From Desulfobia sp. (GTDB lineage: Bacteria > Desulfobacterota > Desulfobulbia > Desulfobulbales > SURF-16), in NCBI GenBank assembly GCA_030608985.1, contig JAUWDC010000006.1:1-12872 (forward strand): a DNA stretch of 12,872 nucleotides, read 5' to 3'. The first letter of the stretch is position 1; each line of letters opens with the position of its first letter. The translations under genes and the position numbers were made by a program. The notes below the pieces were generated by a model that was not told where the DNA came from, made no database searches, and saw only the letters and a list, made by a program, of their open reading frames with translations. Of the stretch, positions 6,556 to 12,872 are shown piece after piece.

Positions 6556-7598
6556 TAGAAGGGGACTGGCCTTGTTGCCAGACCCATGGATATTGCCATT
6601 TCTGGAGCAATATATTGTAAGTAGTCCGGGTCAATCTTTTTATCATCTGCGGTAACAGAAATAAATGGATTGAAAACTTCCACCGGAATTCCTGTATCTT
6701 CAGCAAAAAAAGTATCCAGACCTTTGACCCGGGCCCCTCCGCCGCTTAAGACAAGTTTTTCAAGAGGACTATCCGGGAAATTGGAATTATAGAAATCGAT
6801 GGCTTTTTTTATCTCTAGAGCCCACTGGGTTGTTGTTGAGACAAAAATTTCCTCTAAATCCTCCGAATTGTCTCCAGGTTCTGCTGCCCCTGTCTTTAAC
6901 GCTTCGGCATCTTCAAAAGAAAGATCAAATTTATCTTGTATCAACTCTGTAAGCTGTCGACTGCCAAAAGCGATATCCCGGGCAAAAAGAGATGCTCCAC
7001 CGGAAATAATATTTATATTCATCTTTGATGAACCAATATCCACAAGCAGAATATTTCCTTCCTGGCCAGAGGTCACTTCAAACGAATTTTCAAGAGCAAA
7101 AGCATCAACATCTACCAAAACGGTTTTCAATCCAATTGACTTCAACATATCGAGGTAGATGTCAACGACATCTTTTTTGGCGGCAACGAGCATTACATCT
7201 GTTCTATCTTCGCCTTCTGACCCGGTTTTTAAATCCTGAAAATCAAGATACACCTCTGAAATATCAAACGGAATATACTGCTCAGCTTCAGACTGGATAT
7301 GCTCTTCCAATTCGGTGTCACCCATAACCGCCAAGTTGATTTTTTTTAAAATAACAGAGTAGCCGGAGATAGAAATACCGACTTTCTTGCTTTTTATTTT
7401 TAAATTTTTCATCAAGGCCTTTATTGTAAGAGCGACAGCATCAGGATCCCGTAACTCGCCATCATCAACTGCCCCCTCAGGCAGTCTAGCACTTCCCAGG
7501 CTAATCAACTGCAGCCCGGATTTAGTATCCTTGAGCTCGCAAATTTTTACAGCGTGAGAACCAATATCAAGTCCAATTGTCAGGTTCTGTCCCTTCAT
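6555..7598 (-). CDS. pilM: Type IV pilus assembly ATPase-fold protein PilM
   Basis: This 347-aa actin-like (FtsA/MreB fold) cytoplasmic protein binds ATP and the N-terminal peptide of PilN. The nucleotide-fold motifs are in place: phosphate 1 at residues 8-19 (IGLDIGSHAVKI), phosphate 2 at about 184-196 (LLVDIGSSKMNIN), and the adenosine motif at about 283-290 (VLSGGGAR). The SEAEQYIPFDISEVYLDFQ segment at about 103-121 and the LVDVDAFALEN segment at about 161-171 are characteristic of PilM. The ATG at 7598 has AGGA 7 nt upstream. It is the first gene of the operon, 79 nt after a strong -10-like box. Confidence 0.95.
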   Translation of the reverse strand: MKGQNLTIGLDIGSHAVKICELKDTKSGLQLISLGSARLPEGAVDDGELRDPDAVALTIKALMKNLKIKSKKVGISISGYSVILKKINLAVMGDTELEEHIQSEAEQYIPFDISEVYLDFQDLKTGSEGEDRTDVMLVAAKKDVVDIYLDMLKSIGLKTVLVDVDAFALENSFEVTSGQEGNILLVDIGSSKMNINIISGGASLFARDIAFGSRQLTELIQDKFDLSFEDAEALKTGAAEPGDNSEDLEEIFVSTTTQWALEIKKAIDFYNSNFPDSPLEKLVLSGGGARVKGLDTFFAEDTGIPVEVFNPFISVTADDKKIDPDYLQYIAPEMAISMGLATRPVPF

Positions 7599-7676
7599 TT
7601 TTATTTCCTGTTTGCAGACCTTATGTTCAGCATTTTCTAAATGATTTTAAGCAGTCAAATTATCGCTTCTAATTTA

Positions 7677-7706
7677 ATTAAAGACACAAAGGAAAATGGA
7701 TGTCAA
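7677..7706 (-). promoter_or_regulatory. Likely sigma-70 promoter of the pilM-secretin operon
   Basis: On the minus strand, a perfect -35 box TTGACA (7706-7701) is followed after 18 bp by TTTAAT (7682-7677), 5 of 6 to the -10 consensus. Transcription would start near 7670 and give a leader of about 70 nt before the pilM ATG. It is the only good promoter-like pair I see upstream of the operon. Confidence 0.55.
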
Positions 7707-8113
7707 CCGGAAACCCCTAAAAATATTTAAGAAAATGGCTAATTCTTCATCGAAATATTTTTTCCTACCCGCCAAACAAACTCTTCCTATCCACTATTTT
7801 GCATCATCACAACGCCGGAGACACAACATATGGTGTAGGTAAAAATAAATGGCCTCCAAAGAATCATCTCCATTTTTATTTTGTAAGACTCCAAAATAAA
7901 CTCTCATCTACTGCCACCTGTAGCCATTAACACATTGATTTTAATTATAAAATGTCTCATTTTACATTTTCCGAACATAACCTGCTGTGATTTTCTTTTG
8001 TCTTCTCATAAAAGAGAAGAAAGACAACAAATACAACATGACATACTTTTTTCCCGCGGAAGAGAGACTACTTGTTTTTTGGCGCGGTTTCGTTTACTTT
8101 TGCATAGTTTTTA

Positions 8114-8221
8114 GTAACTGTTCAGTAGCACTTCATCTATGTCCGATCAGGCTTGCTCACATAGATTTACTATAGTTCGCAAGCCTGCTTGAACATATCT
8201 AAAGCACTCCTGAACAGTTAC
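8114..8221. repeat. 108-bp imperfect palindrome upstream of lepB
   Basis: Arms 8114-8156 and 8179-8221 match at 34 of 43 positions without gaps. The outer 12 bp (GTAACTGTTCAG / CTGAACAGTTAC) and the inner 9 bp (CAGGCTTGC / GCAAGCCTG) are perfect. The 22-nt loop can form a small extra hairpin (ATAG 8161-8164 with CTAT 8170-8173). It lies 140 bp before lepB, not beside a stop codon. As RNA it would form one long hairpin on either strand. It could be a miniature inverted-repeat element, a small structured RNA or a regulatory cruciform; the sequence does not decide. Confidence 0.82.
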
Positions 8222-8361
8222 AGTTGTGAGTTTAGCTAAATTATTAACCTCTACCTGAATAATTGCATTTTTCATATGTCTGATGATAAACAGCAAAAAT
8301 CATTCCCATCTTCAAAAAATACCTAAAAATAATTTTAAAAACATGAATCAGGGGGCCCTTT

Positions 8362-8979
8362 TTGGCAGAAGAAAAGAAAAAATCTGTCGTTCGTGAGTAC
8401 GCAGAAGCTATTGTTATTGCTCTTATTTTAGCACTTTTTATCCGAACATTTGTTGTCCAGGCCTTCAAAATTCCTTCCGGCTCCATGATTCCTACTTTGC
8501 TTATTGGGGACCACCTGCTGGTAAATAAATTTGTTTATGGTATAAAAAATCCTTTTACAGGTTTAGACCTTGTTTCCCTTGGGAGTCCTGAACAAAAAGA
8601 TATTATCGTCTTCAAATATCCAGAAAATCCTGATCAGGATTTTATTAAAAGGGTTATAGGCGTCAGCGGTGACCGAGTGGAAATCAAAAACAAGAAAGTG
8701 TATGTCAATGGCAAACTTTTAGCGGTAGAAGCGGCGATTAACCTTGATCCCCGGATTATTCAGGGCAGAAACCCGCCCAGGGATAATTATGGCCCGGTTA
8801 CCGTCCCGGAAAACCAACTGTTTGTGATGGGTGATAATCGCGACAACAGTCACGACAGTCGCTTCTGGGGTTTTGTTGATCTGCAGGCTGTAAAAGGAAA
8901 GGCTTTTATCATCTACTGGTCCTGGAATAAGGAAAAATTTGCTGTTCGCTGGCGCCGATTGGGAGACTTGATCCATTAG
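8362..8979 (+). CDS. lepB: Signal peptidase I (LepB)
   Basis: This 205-aa membrane serine protease removes signal peptides from Sec and Tat substrates on the outer face of the inner membrane. The N-terminus carries one membrane segment (about 16-33, AIVIALILALFIRTFVVQ). The catalytic serine is Ser41 in PSGSM-IPTL, and the general base is Lys96 in DFIKRVIG-SGD. The late conserved box GDNRDNSHDSRFWGFV (about 155-170) is present. Start: no ATG or GTG is available, because the frame is closed by TGA at 8344-8346; TTG at 8362 with GGGGG 6 nt upstream is the only sensible start. Single-membrane-span forms of this length are common outside enterobacteria. The stop TAG lies within the direct repeat that borders the downstream element. 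Confidence 0.96.
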   Translation: MAEEKKKSVVREYAEAIVIALILALFIRTFVVQAFKIPSGSMIPTLLIGDHLLVNKFVYGIKNPFTGLDLVSLGSPEQKDIIVFKYPENPDQDFIKRVIGVSGDRVEIKNKKVYVNGKLLAVEAAINLDPRIIQGRNPPRDNYGPVTVPENQLFVMGDNRDNSHDSRFWGFVDLQAVKGKAFIIYWSWNKEKFAVRWRRLGDLIH

Positions 8980-9123
8980 TATTGATGAACTCATAAACTA
9001 TAAATTAACCACAGAGCACACAGAGGCCACAGAGGTAACTGCCTGTAACAAAAAAGATTTCTCTGTGACCTCTGCGCTCTCTGTGGTGAGAAAAAGAATT
9101 TTTACGGGTTCATCAGTATTGAT
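8974..9123. repeat. CACAGAG-type inverted-repeat element with flanking 13-bp direct repeats
   Basis: Arms 9008-9034 and 9061-9087 pair at 23 of 27 positions. Each arm is three 9-bp units ending in CACAGAG or its variant. Outer arms also pair (8978-8992 with 9106-9120, 12 of 15). Near-identical 13-mers CATTAGTATTGAT (8974-8986) and CATCAGTATTGAT (9111-9123) flank the core, and a third, weaker copy CATCAATATTGAC is at 9189-9201. The flanks could be a target-site duplication. From memory, CACAGAG-rich palindromes recur between genes in many bacterial genomes. The element starts at the lepB stop and may also end lepB transcripts, although it has no proper U-tract. Confidence 0.8.
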
Positions 9124-9214
9124 ACCCCTCAAGCAAACTTCATCATACACATTGATAAAGGGAAAGTTGGATATTTGACTCACTACGCCATCAATATTGA
9201 CACCGGGGAATATC

Positions 9215-10159
9215 ATGGAAATGGAAACTGAATATTGTTTTCGACACAAACACATTCTAGGGTTAGAAAATCTTTCCACCGATGATATTTCCTTTATTCT
9301 TCAAACGGCAGAATCATTCCGGGAAATATCAACCCGTCCCATCAAGAAAGTCCCAATTCTCCGTGGTAAAACTATTATTAATCTTTTTTTCGAACCCAGC
9401 ACCCGGACCCGTCTCTCTTTTGAAATTGCCGCAAAACGGATGAGCGCTGACACATTTAACATTTCCGCCTCCACGAGCAGTGCCACAAAAGGGGAAACCC
9501 TGGTTGATACCGCCCTGAACCTTCAGGCCATGAACCCTGATGCTATTATTATACGACACTCTCACTCAGGCTCTCCCCATCTGCTGACCAAACACATTAA
9601 TGCCTCAATTATTAATGCCGGCGACGGCTTTCACGAACACCCGAGCCAGGGCCTGCTTGACTTGATGACAGTGAAACAGAAAAAGGGAAAGATTGAGGGC
9701 CTCAAAATTGCCATTATCGGTGATATTTCCCACAGCCGGGTTGCCCATTCAAATATCATAGGTTTCAGCAAAATGGGAGCCCAGGTCTATGTAAGTGGGC
9801 CGGCAACTCTACTACCGCCGGGAATTGAACAGCTGGGTGCCAAGGCGTGTCGCTCAATTGAAGAGGCTGTAACTGATGCAGACGTTGTTATGGCTCTCCG
9901 AATACAAAAAGAAAGGCAGCTTGATCCTCTCATCCCCTCATTGCGGGAATATGCTAACTTTTTTGGTGTAACCAACAAGCTGCTGGAAAAATCGAAGCCT
10001 GATGCTATTGTTATGCATCCGGGTCCTATGAACAGAGGGATCGAGATTGATCCTGCGATTGCCGACGGTCCCCGTTCTGTTATTTTAGAACAGGTCACAA
10101 ACGGTGTTGCCGTCCGCATGGCTCTACTCTATCTTATTTTAGGAGGTAGTGAGCAATGA
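9215..10159 (+). CDS. pyrB: Aspartate carbamoyltransferase catalytic subunit
   Basis: This 314-aa enzyme joins carbamoyl phosphate and L-aspartate to give carbamoyl aspartate, the first committed step of pyrimidine synthesis. Carbamoyl-phosphate motif [12 protein letters not shown] is at about 59-70, the STSSATKGE loop with its active-site lysine at about 86-94, HPSQGLLDL at about 142-150, and [11 protein letters not shown] at about 268-278. The last two separate it from ornithine carbamoyltransferase, and the GPMNRG form is typical of ATCases that work with a PyrC-like dihydroorotase rather than a PyrI regulatory chain. No pyrI follows. I chose ATG at 9215, with GGGG 6 nt upstream; a TTG at 9197 in the same frame is less likely and lies in the third direct-repeat copy. 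It overlaps pyrC by 4 bp. Confidence 0.96.
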   Translation: MEMETEYCFRHKHILGLENLSTDDISFILQTAESFREISTRPIKKVPILRGKTIINLFFEPSTRTRLSFEIAAKRMSADTFNISASTSSATKGETLVDTALNLQAMNPDAIIIRHSHSGSPHLLTKHINASIINAGDGFHEHPSQGLLDLMTVKQKKGKIEGLKIAIIGDISHSRVAHSNIIGFSKMGAQVYVSGPATLLPPGIEQLGAKACRSIEEAVTDADVVMALRIQKERQLDPLIPSLREYANFFGVTNKLLEKSKPDAIVMHPGPMNRGIEIDPAIADGPRSVILEQVTNGVAVRMALLYLILGGSEQ

Positions 10160-11454
10160 GGATGTCCATGATACTTTTACAGAATGGTCGCATAATTGAT
10201 CCTGTAAATAAAGTCGACAGGCAAGGAGATCTGATCATTTCAGAAGGCAGGATACATGAAATCGGTGCACCTGGAACCCTTCATCTTCCAGATCCTGACG
10301 GGACAACATTTGATCTTTCCGGTAAATGGGTCGTGCCCGGCTTAATAGATATGCACGTCCACCTCAGAGAGCCAGGTGAAGAATACAAGGAAACTATTGC
10401 CAGCGGGACAAAAGCTGCTATTGCAGGAGGATTTACAGCTGTCGCCTGCATGCCTAACACCTCTCCCGTCAATGATTCCGAGGCTGTTACATCACTTATC
10501 CTGGAGAAGGCGGAACAGGCAAAAATGGCCCGCGTCTATCCAGTTGGAGCCGTCAGCAAAAACAGCCAGGGAACAGAGTTAGCTGAATACGGAGAAATGA
10601 AACAAGCGGGTGTCGTGGCTCTTTCTGATGATGGCAGGCCCGTTGCAAACAGTCAACTCATGCGGCGCGCTTTGGAATACAGCAGCAGCCACAACCTGCT
10701 TCTCATATCCCACTCAGAGGAAATGAGCCTCAGTGAAAACGGAGCAATGAACGAAGGAGCCCTCTCTACCCGCCTAGGGCTCAGGGGTATTCCCCATGTC
10801 GCAGAAGAAATCATGGTCTATCGCGACATTGCAATGGCAGATTACCTGGAACTTCCAATCCATATTGCCCACATAAGCACAAAGGAAACAGTAGACCTCA
10901 TACGACGAGCTAAAAGAAATGGTTCCCTGGTGACATCCGAAACAACCCCACATTACTTCTCTCTCACTGAGGAGGCAATCGATCAATACGATACACGGGC
11001 CAAGATGAATCCTCCATTGAGAACTGCCGAAGACATGAAGGCTATACGCGAGGGATTGAGGGATGGTACTATTGATGCCATTGCCACAGACCACGCCCCA
11101 CACAGCAACATGGAAAAAGATCTTGAATTTGAACTGGCGGCCAACGGCATCATTGGTCTTGAAACCTCTGTTCCTCTTACCATGAACCTTGTTAGAGAGA
11201 ACATACTCACGCCATCACAAATGATTACGCTGATGTCTGTTCATCCAGCCCGAATTCTAGGGGTTGAAGGGGGTTCTCTGGCTGCAGGAGCAACAGCTGA
11301 CGTTACTGTAATTGATCCGGATAAGAAATTTGTCTACACGAAAGATTCTATTGTTTCTAAAAGTGGGAACTCTCCCTTTATTGACAGGGAAATGCAGGGG
11401 AAGGCCGTCTTGACGGTTGTGGGGGGAGAAATCGTATTTGAGGAGCTGGGTTAA
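10156..11454 (+). CDS. pyrC: Dihydroorotase (type I, metal-dependent)
   Basis: This 432-aa amidohydrolase closes carbamoyl aspartate to dihydroorotate, the step after PyrB. Metal ligands and catalytic residues line up with type I dihydroorotases: HVH at 67 and 69, the aspartate pair in LSDDGRP at about 157-162, His186 in SHSE, His239 in AHIS, and Asp312 in ATDHAPH. CMPNT at about 98-102 is also family-typical. The ATG at 10156 overlaps the pyrB TGA (ATGA), and AGGAGG lies 9 nt upstream within pyrB, so the pair is a translationally coupled operon. In-frame ATGs at 10162 and 10168 are possible alternatives. In Aquifex, enzymes of these types form a joint complex; the same is likely here but is inference. 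The stop TAA lies in the TTAATTA that begins the next repeat. Confidence 0.96.
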   Translation: MRMSMILLQNGRIIDPVNKVDRQGDLIISEGRIHEIGAPGTLHLPDPDGTTFDLSGKWVVPGLIDMHVHLREPGEEYKETIASGTKAAIAGGFTAVACMPNTSPVNDSEAVTSLILEKAEQAKMARVYPVGAVSKNSQGTELAEYGEMKQAGVVALSDDGRPVANSQLMRRALEYSSSHNLLLISHSEEMSLSENGAMNEGALSTRLGLRGIPHVAEEIMVYRDIAMADYLELPIHIAHISTKETVDLIRRAKRNGSLVTSETTPHYFSLTEEAIDQYDTRAKMNPPLRTAEDMKAIREGLRDGTIDAIATDHAPHSNMEKDLEFELAANGIIGLETSVPLTMNLVRENILTPSQMITLMSVHPARILGVEGGSLAAGATADVTVIDPDKKFVYTKDSIVSKSGNSPFIDREMQGKAVLTVVGGEIVFEELG

Positions 11455-11551
11455 TTAGAAATTACGAATTACGAATTATGAATTATGAATTGTCGGTACA
11501 TATTCTATTCAGAACAGTACATTTCATTCGTAATTTCTAATTCGTAATTAA
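11451..11551. repeat. Heptanucleotide (GAATTAC-type) inverted-repeat element between convergent genes
   Basis: A perfect 17-bp inverted repeat (11453-11469 with 11526-11542) is built from GAATTAC-like units. The left side continues as four 7-bp units (11466-11472 gaattac, 11473-11479 and 11480-11486 gaattat, 11487-11493 gaattgt). The whole is bounded by TTAATTA (11451-11457) and TAATTAA (11545-11551). The stops of both convergent genes, pyrC TAA at 11452-11454 and the flagellar-like TAA at 11548-11550, fall in these two borders. It fills the entire gap and contains no GC-rich hairpin, so it is not a standard terminator. Confidence 0.85.
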
Positions 11552-11904
11552 GTTATCATATCAATAAGATAACCTGTCATCTCATCTCCGATCTGCAACA
11601 TCTTTATATTTGCCTGAAAGTTTCTCTTGTTTATCATCGCCTGGGGAATTTCCTCAACAAGATCTACATTGGATTTTTCCACTACCGTGCTTCCCTCGGC
11701 TGTTTGCTCATAGACCTGGGATCCTGGAGTCTCTATTTTTTCAACATGGGGAGTAACGGTGCCGTTTTCTCCCTCGTAAAACGTAACCCGTGTTTTCTTA
11801 AACTCATCTGTATTGACATTGGCAACGTTATTGGCAATAGACTCCTGTTTCTTTTGAAAACCCTGCAAGGCAGAGAGAGTGGAATTAATTCCCGAAGAAA
11901 TCAT
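11548..11904 (-). CDS. Short flagellar basal-body rod / FlgC-like protein, orphan
   Basis: This 118-aa protein has both ends of the flagellar rod/hook family. An N-terminal FLG_bb_rod segment (residues about 4-40) contains the hallmark ANNVANVNTDEFK. A C-terminal segment (about 78-116) contains NVDLVEEIPQAMINKRNFQA and an MLQIGDEM-type helix. It is slightly shorter than FlgB or FlgC (about 130-150 aa), and the middle is only a short strand region. No other flagellar gene is in the window. The ATG overlaps the topA TGA (ATGA) and has a strong GGAGG (11912-11916) 7 nt upstream, so it is co-transcribed and probably translationally coupled with topA. It could be a true rod protein encoded away from the main locus, or a relative with another job. 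Its stop is contributed by the border of the heptamer repeat. Confidence 0.82.
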   Translation of the reverse strand: MISSGINSTLSALQGFQKKQESIANNVANVNTDEFKKTRVTFYEGENGTVTPHVEKIETPGSQVYEQTAEGSTVVEKSNVDLVEEIPQAMINKRNFQANIKMLQIGDEMTGYLIDMIT

Positions 11905-12872
11905 TTATCTTCCTCCAAATCTTTTTTATAGCCGCACTTTTTATTGGGGCATTTCAAGTGAACCCCGTCCCTTTTCGTGCTCTTTTCAAGCAGAAAGGAA
12001 GATTCGCAGTCCGGGCAGGGCTGATTTACAGGCTTGTCCCATAAGGCATATGTGCACTTAGGATACTTATTGCAGCTGTAAAAAACTTTACCTCTTTTAG
12101 AAACTTTTTTTATTATTTCACCGCCGCATCCTTCCTCAGGACACTTGACGCCGGTGGTTTCAGCCCGAATATTTTTACACTCAGGATACCCGGAACAGGC
12201 GAGAAATCTACCAAAACGGCCGTTTTTATAAACCATTGACCGCCCGCATTTATCGCAGACCTCCCCCGATTCCTGTTCTTTCTCTTTTTCTACTGCAATT
12301 ATGTTGCCATCACTGTCCCGGGAAAAATCCTGTGTATGTTTGCACTCCGGGTATTTTTCACAGGCAAGAAACTCTCCCATGCGGCCCCACTTGATTACCA
12401 TACCCCCGTCACATTCAGAACATTTTATATCGGTTGGAATCGCACTCCTCTTCACCGACTTCATTTCCTTCTTGGCAGTTTCGAGAGTTTTCTTGAAAGG
12501 AGTATAAAACCCCTTCAACACCTCCTGCCAGTTACTTTTCCCACCTTCCACCTGATCCAGTTTTTCTTCCATAGAAGCAGTAAAATCAACATTCATAATC
12601 GTGGGAAAATGATTCACCAGCAGTTCCGTAACCAGCTTTCCAAGGTCTGTGGGGAAAAATTTCCTTTGAAGAAGCTGAACATACTCCTTGTCCTGGATAG
12701 TAGACAAAATTGCGGCATAGGTACTTGGCCTGCCAACTCCATTTTCTTCGAGGGCTTTCACCAATGTTGCTTCAGAATAACGTGGAGGAGGCTGAGTAAA
12801 ATGCTGTTTCGGGTCGATCTTGACAAGGTCGAGCTGATCCCTCTCATTGAGGTCAGGCAAGAGCCTGTCATT
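11901..12872 (-). CDS. topA: DNA topoisomerase I, C-terminal part (5' truncated by the window edge)
   Basis: The frame is open to the last base, so only the final 323 residues are visible. TopA relaxes negative supercoils by cutting one strand. The conserved segment FTQPPPRYSEATLVKALEE followed by GVGRPSTYA (visible residues about 25-53) belongs to the type IA catalytic core. The catalytic tyrosine region normally lies before it and is outside the window. Four C4 zinc ribbons follow at about 151-177, 206-232, 244-273 and 286-313, each with C-x2-C or a C-x4-C variant and a second CxxYPxC or similar pair. The apparent start at 12860 is a TTG codon (Leu) inside the gene, not the real start. It heads the small operon with the flagellar-like gene. 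Confidence 0.96.
   Translation of the reverse strand, partial: NDRLLPDLNERDQLDLVKIDPKQHFTQPPPRYSEATLVKALEENGVGRPSTYAAILSTIQDKEYVQLLQRKFFPTDLGKLVTELLVNHFPTIMNVDFTASMEEKLDQVEGGKSNWQEVLKGFYTPFKKTLETAKKEMKSVKRSAIPTDIKCSECDGGMVIKWGRMGEFLACEKYPECKHTQDFSRDSDGNIIAVEKEKEQESGEVCDKCGRSMVYKNGRFGRFLACSGYPECKNIRAETTGVKCPEEGCGGEIIKKVSKRGKVFYSCNKYPKCTYALWDKPVNQPCPDCESSFLLEKSTKRDGVHLKCPNKKCGYKKDLEEDK

Larger units (their letters stand above)
7599..8361. other. Long divergent intergenic region between pilM and lepB
   Basis: These 763 bp lie between divergently transcribed pilM and lepB and carry no gene I can support. They hold the pilM promoter (7677-7706), a small hairpin with a perfect 7-bp stem (8001-8007 with 8014-8020), and a 108-bp imperfect palindrome (8114-8221). 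About 7707-8000 is AT-rich with stops in all frames and nothing else convincing. No convincing lepB promoter was found; TTGCAT (8263-8268) with GATAAA (8285-8290) is a weak possibility. An open frame at 7987-8175 lacks a binding site and ends inside the palindrome. Confidence 0.6.

Noticed and set aside
6434..6706. 90-aa minus-strand frame across the pilM end and the inverted repeat
   Set aside because: Out of frame with pilM and composed partly of the palindrome; no motif.
7842..7878. AT-rich inverted pairing (AAAATAAATGG with CCATTTTTATTTT)
   Set aside because: Needs a 2-nt gap and is nearly all A/T; expected by chance in this spacer.
8001..8020. Hairpin with a 7-bp perfect stem as a terminator or riboswitch
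   Set aside because: Stem is short and AT-rich, no U-tract follows, and no known riboswitch consensus is seen.
7987..8175. 62-aa open frame on the plus strand before lepB
   Set aside because: GTG start without a binding site, low-complexity hydrophobic and cysteine-rich product, and its end lies inside the 108-bp palindrome.
8998..9279. 93-aa minus-strand frame across the lepB-pyrB spacer
   Set aside because: Made largely of the CACAGAG palindrome and the antisense of the pyrB start.
6449..11551. The inverted repeats as a CRISPR array
   Set aside because: Arms are inverted, not direct repeats with regular unique spacers, and no cas gene is present.

Overview
The window reads as chromosome from a Desulfobacterota (deltaproteobacterial) Gram-negative bacterium, most plausibly close to the Desulfobulbales. 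That placement is inference, from moderately AT-rich DNA, SecB beside UvrA, a PilMNOP cluster with an unusual divided secretin, and class-I-type PyrB/PyrC. No marker gene in the window fixes the genus.

Layout. Positions 1-59 hold the last 18 codons and stop of uvrA (+). A 166-bp spacer with an 8-bp repeat and a possible promoter leads to secB (226-717, +). A strong, symmetric hairpin terminator (739-782) separates secB from a convergent type IV pilus operon on the minus strand, read from 7598 down to 846: pilM, pilN, pilO, pilP, a PilQ-N-terminus/TPR protein, and a lipoprotein secretin. A good -35/-10 pair lies upstream of pilM. A 763-bp gene-free region (7599-8361) with a 108-bp imperfect palindrome separates the pilus operon from lepB (8362-8979, +, TTG start). 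Then follow pyrB and pyrC (+, overlapping ATGA). On the minus strand, converging on pyrC, are a 118-aa orphan flagellar-rod-like protein and the C-terminal part of topA, which runs off the right edge; these two also overlap ATGA.

How the genes work together. SecB (preprotein chaperone) and LepB (signal peptidase I) serve Sec export. The pil cluster encodes the alignment complex PilM-PilN-PilO-PilP and the outer-membrane secretin of a type IV pilus machine. PilQ functions are split over two polypeptides: AMIN-AMIN-N0 joined to a TPR region, and a separate MshL-like secretin lipoprotein. PyrB and PyrC catalyse consecutive steps of pyrimidine synthesis and may form a complex. UvrA and TopA are DNA maintenance proteins.

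The least expected signal is in the spacers. Five intergenic spacers carry unrelated short-period or long-palindromic repeats. Four of them begin at, or within 7 bp of, a stop codon (uvrA, pilM, lepB, pyrC/flagellar-like). One sits inside the pil operon, and one supplies the ends of two convergent genes. I found no CRISPR array, tRNA, rRNA, transposase or clear defence system, and most of the window is ordinary core genome.
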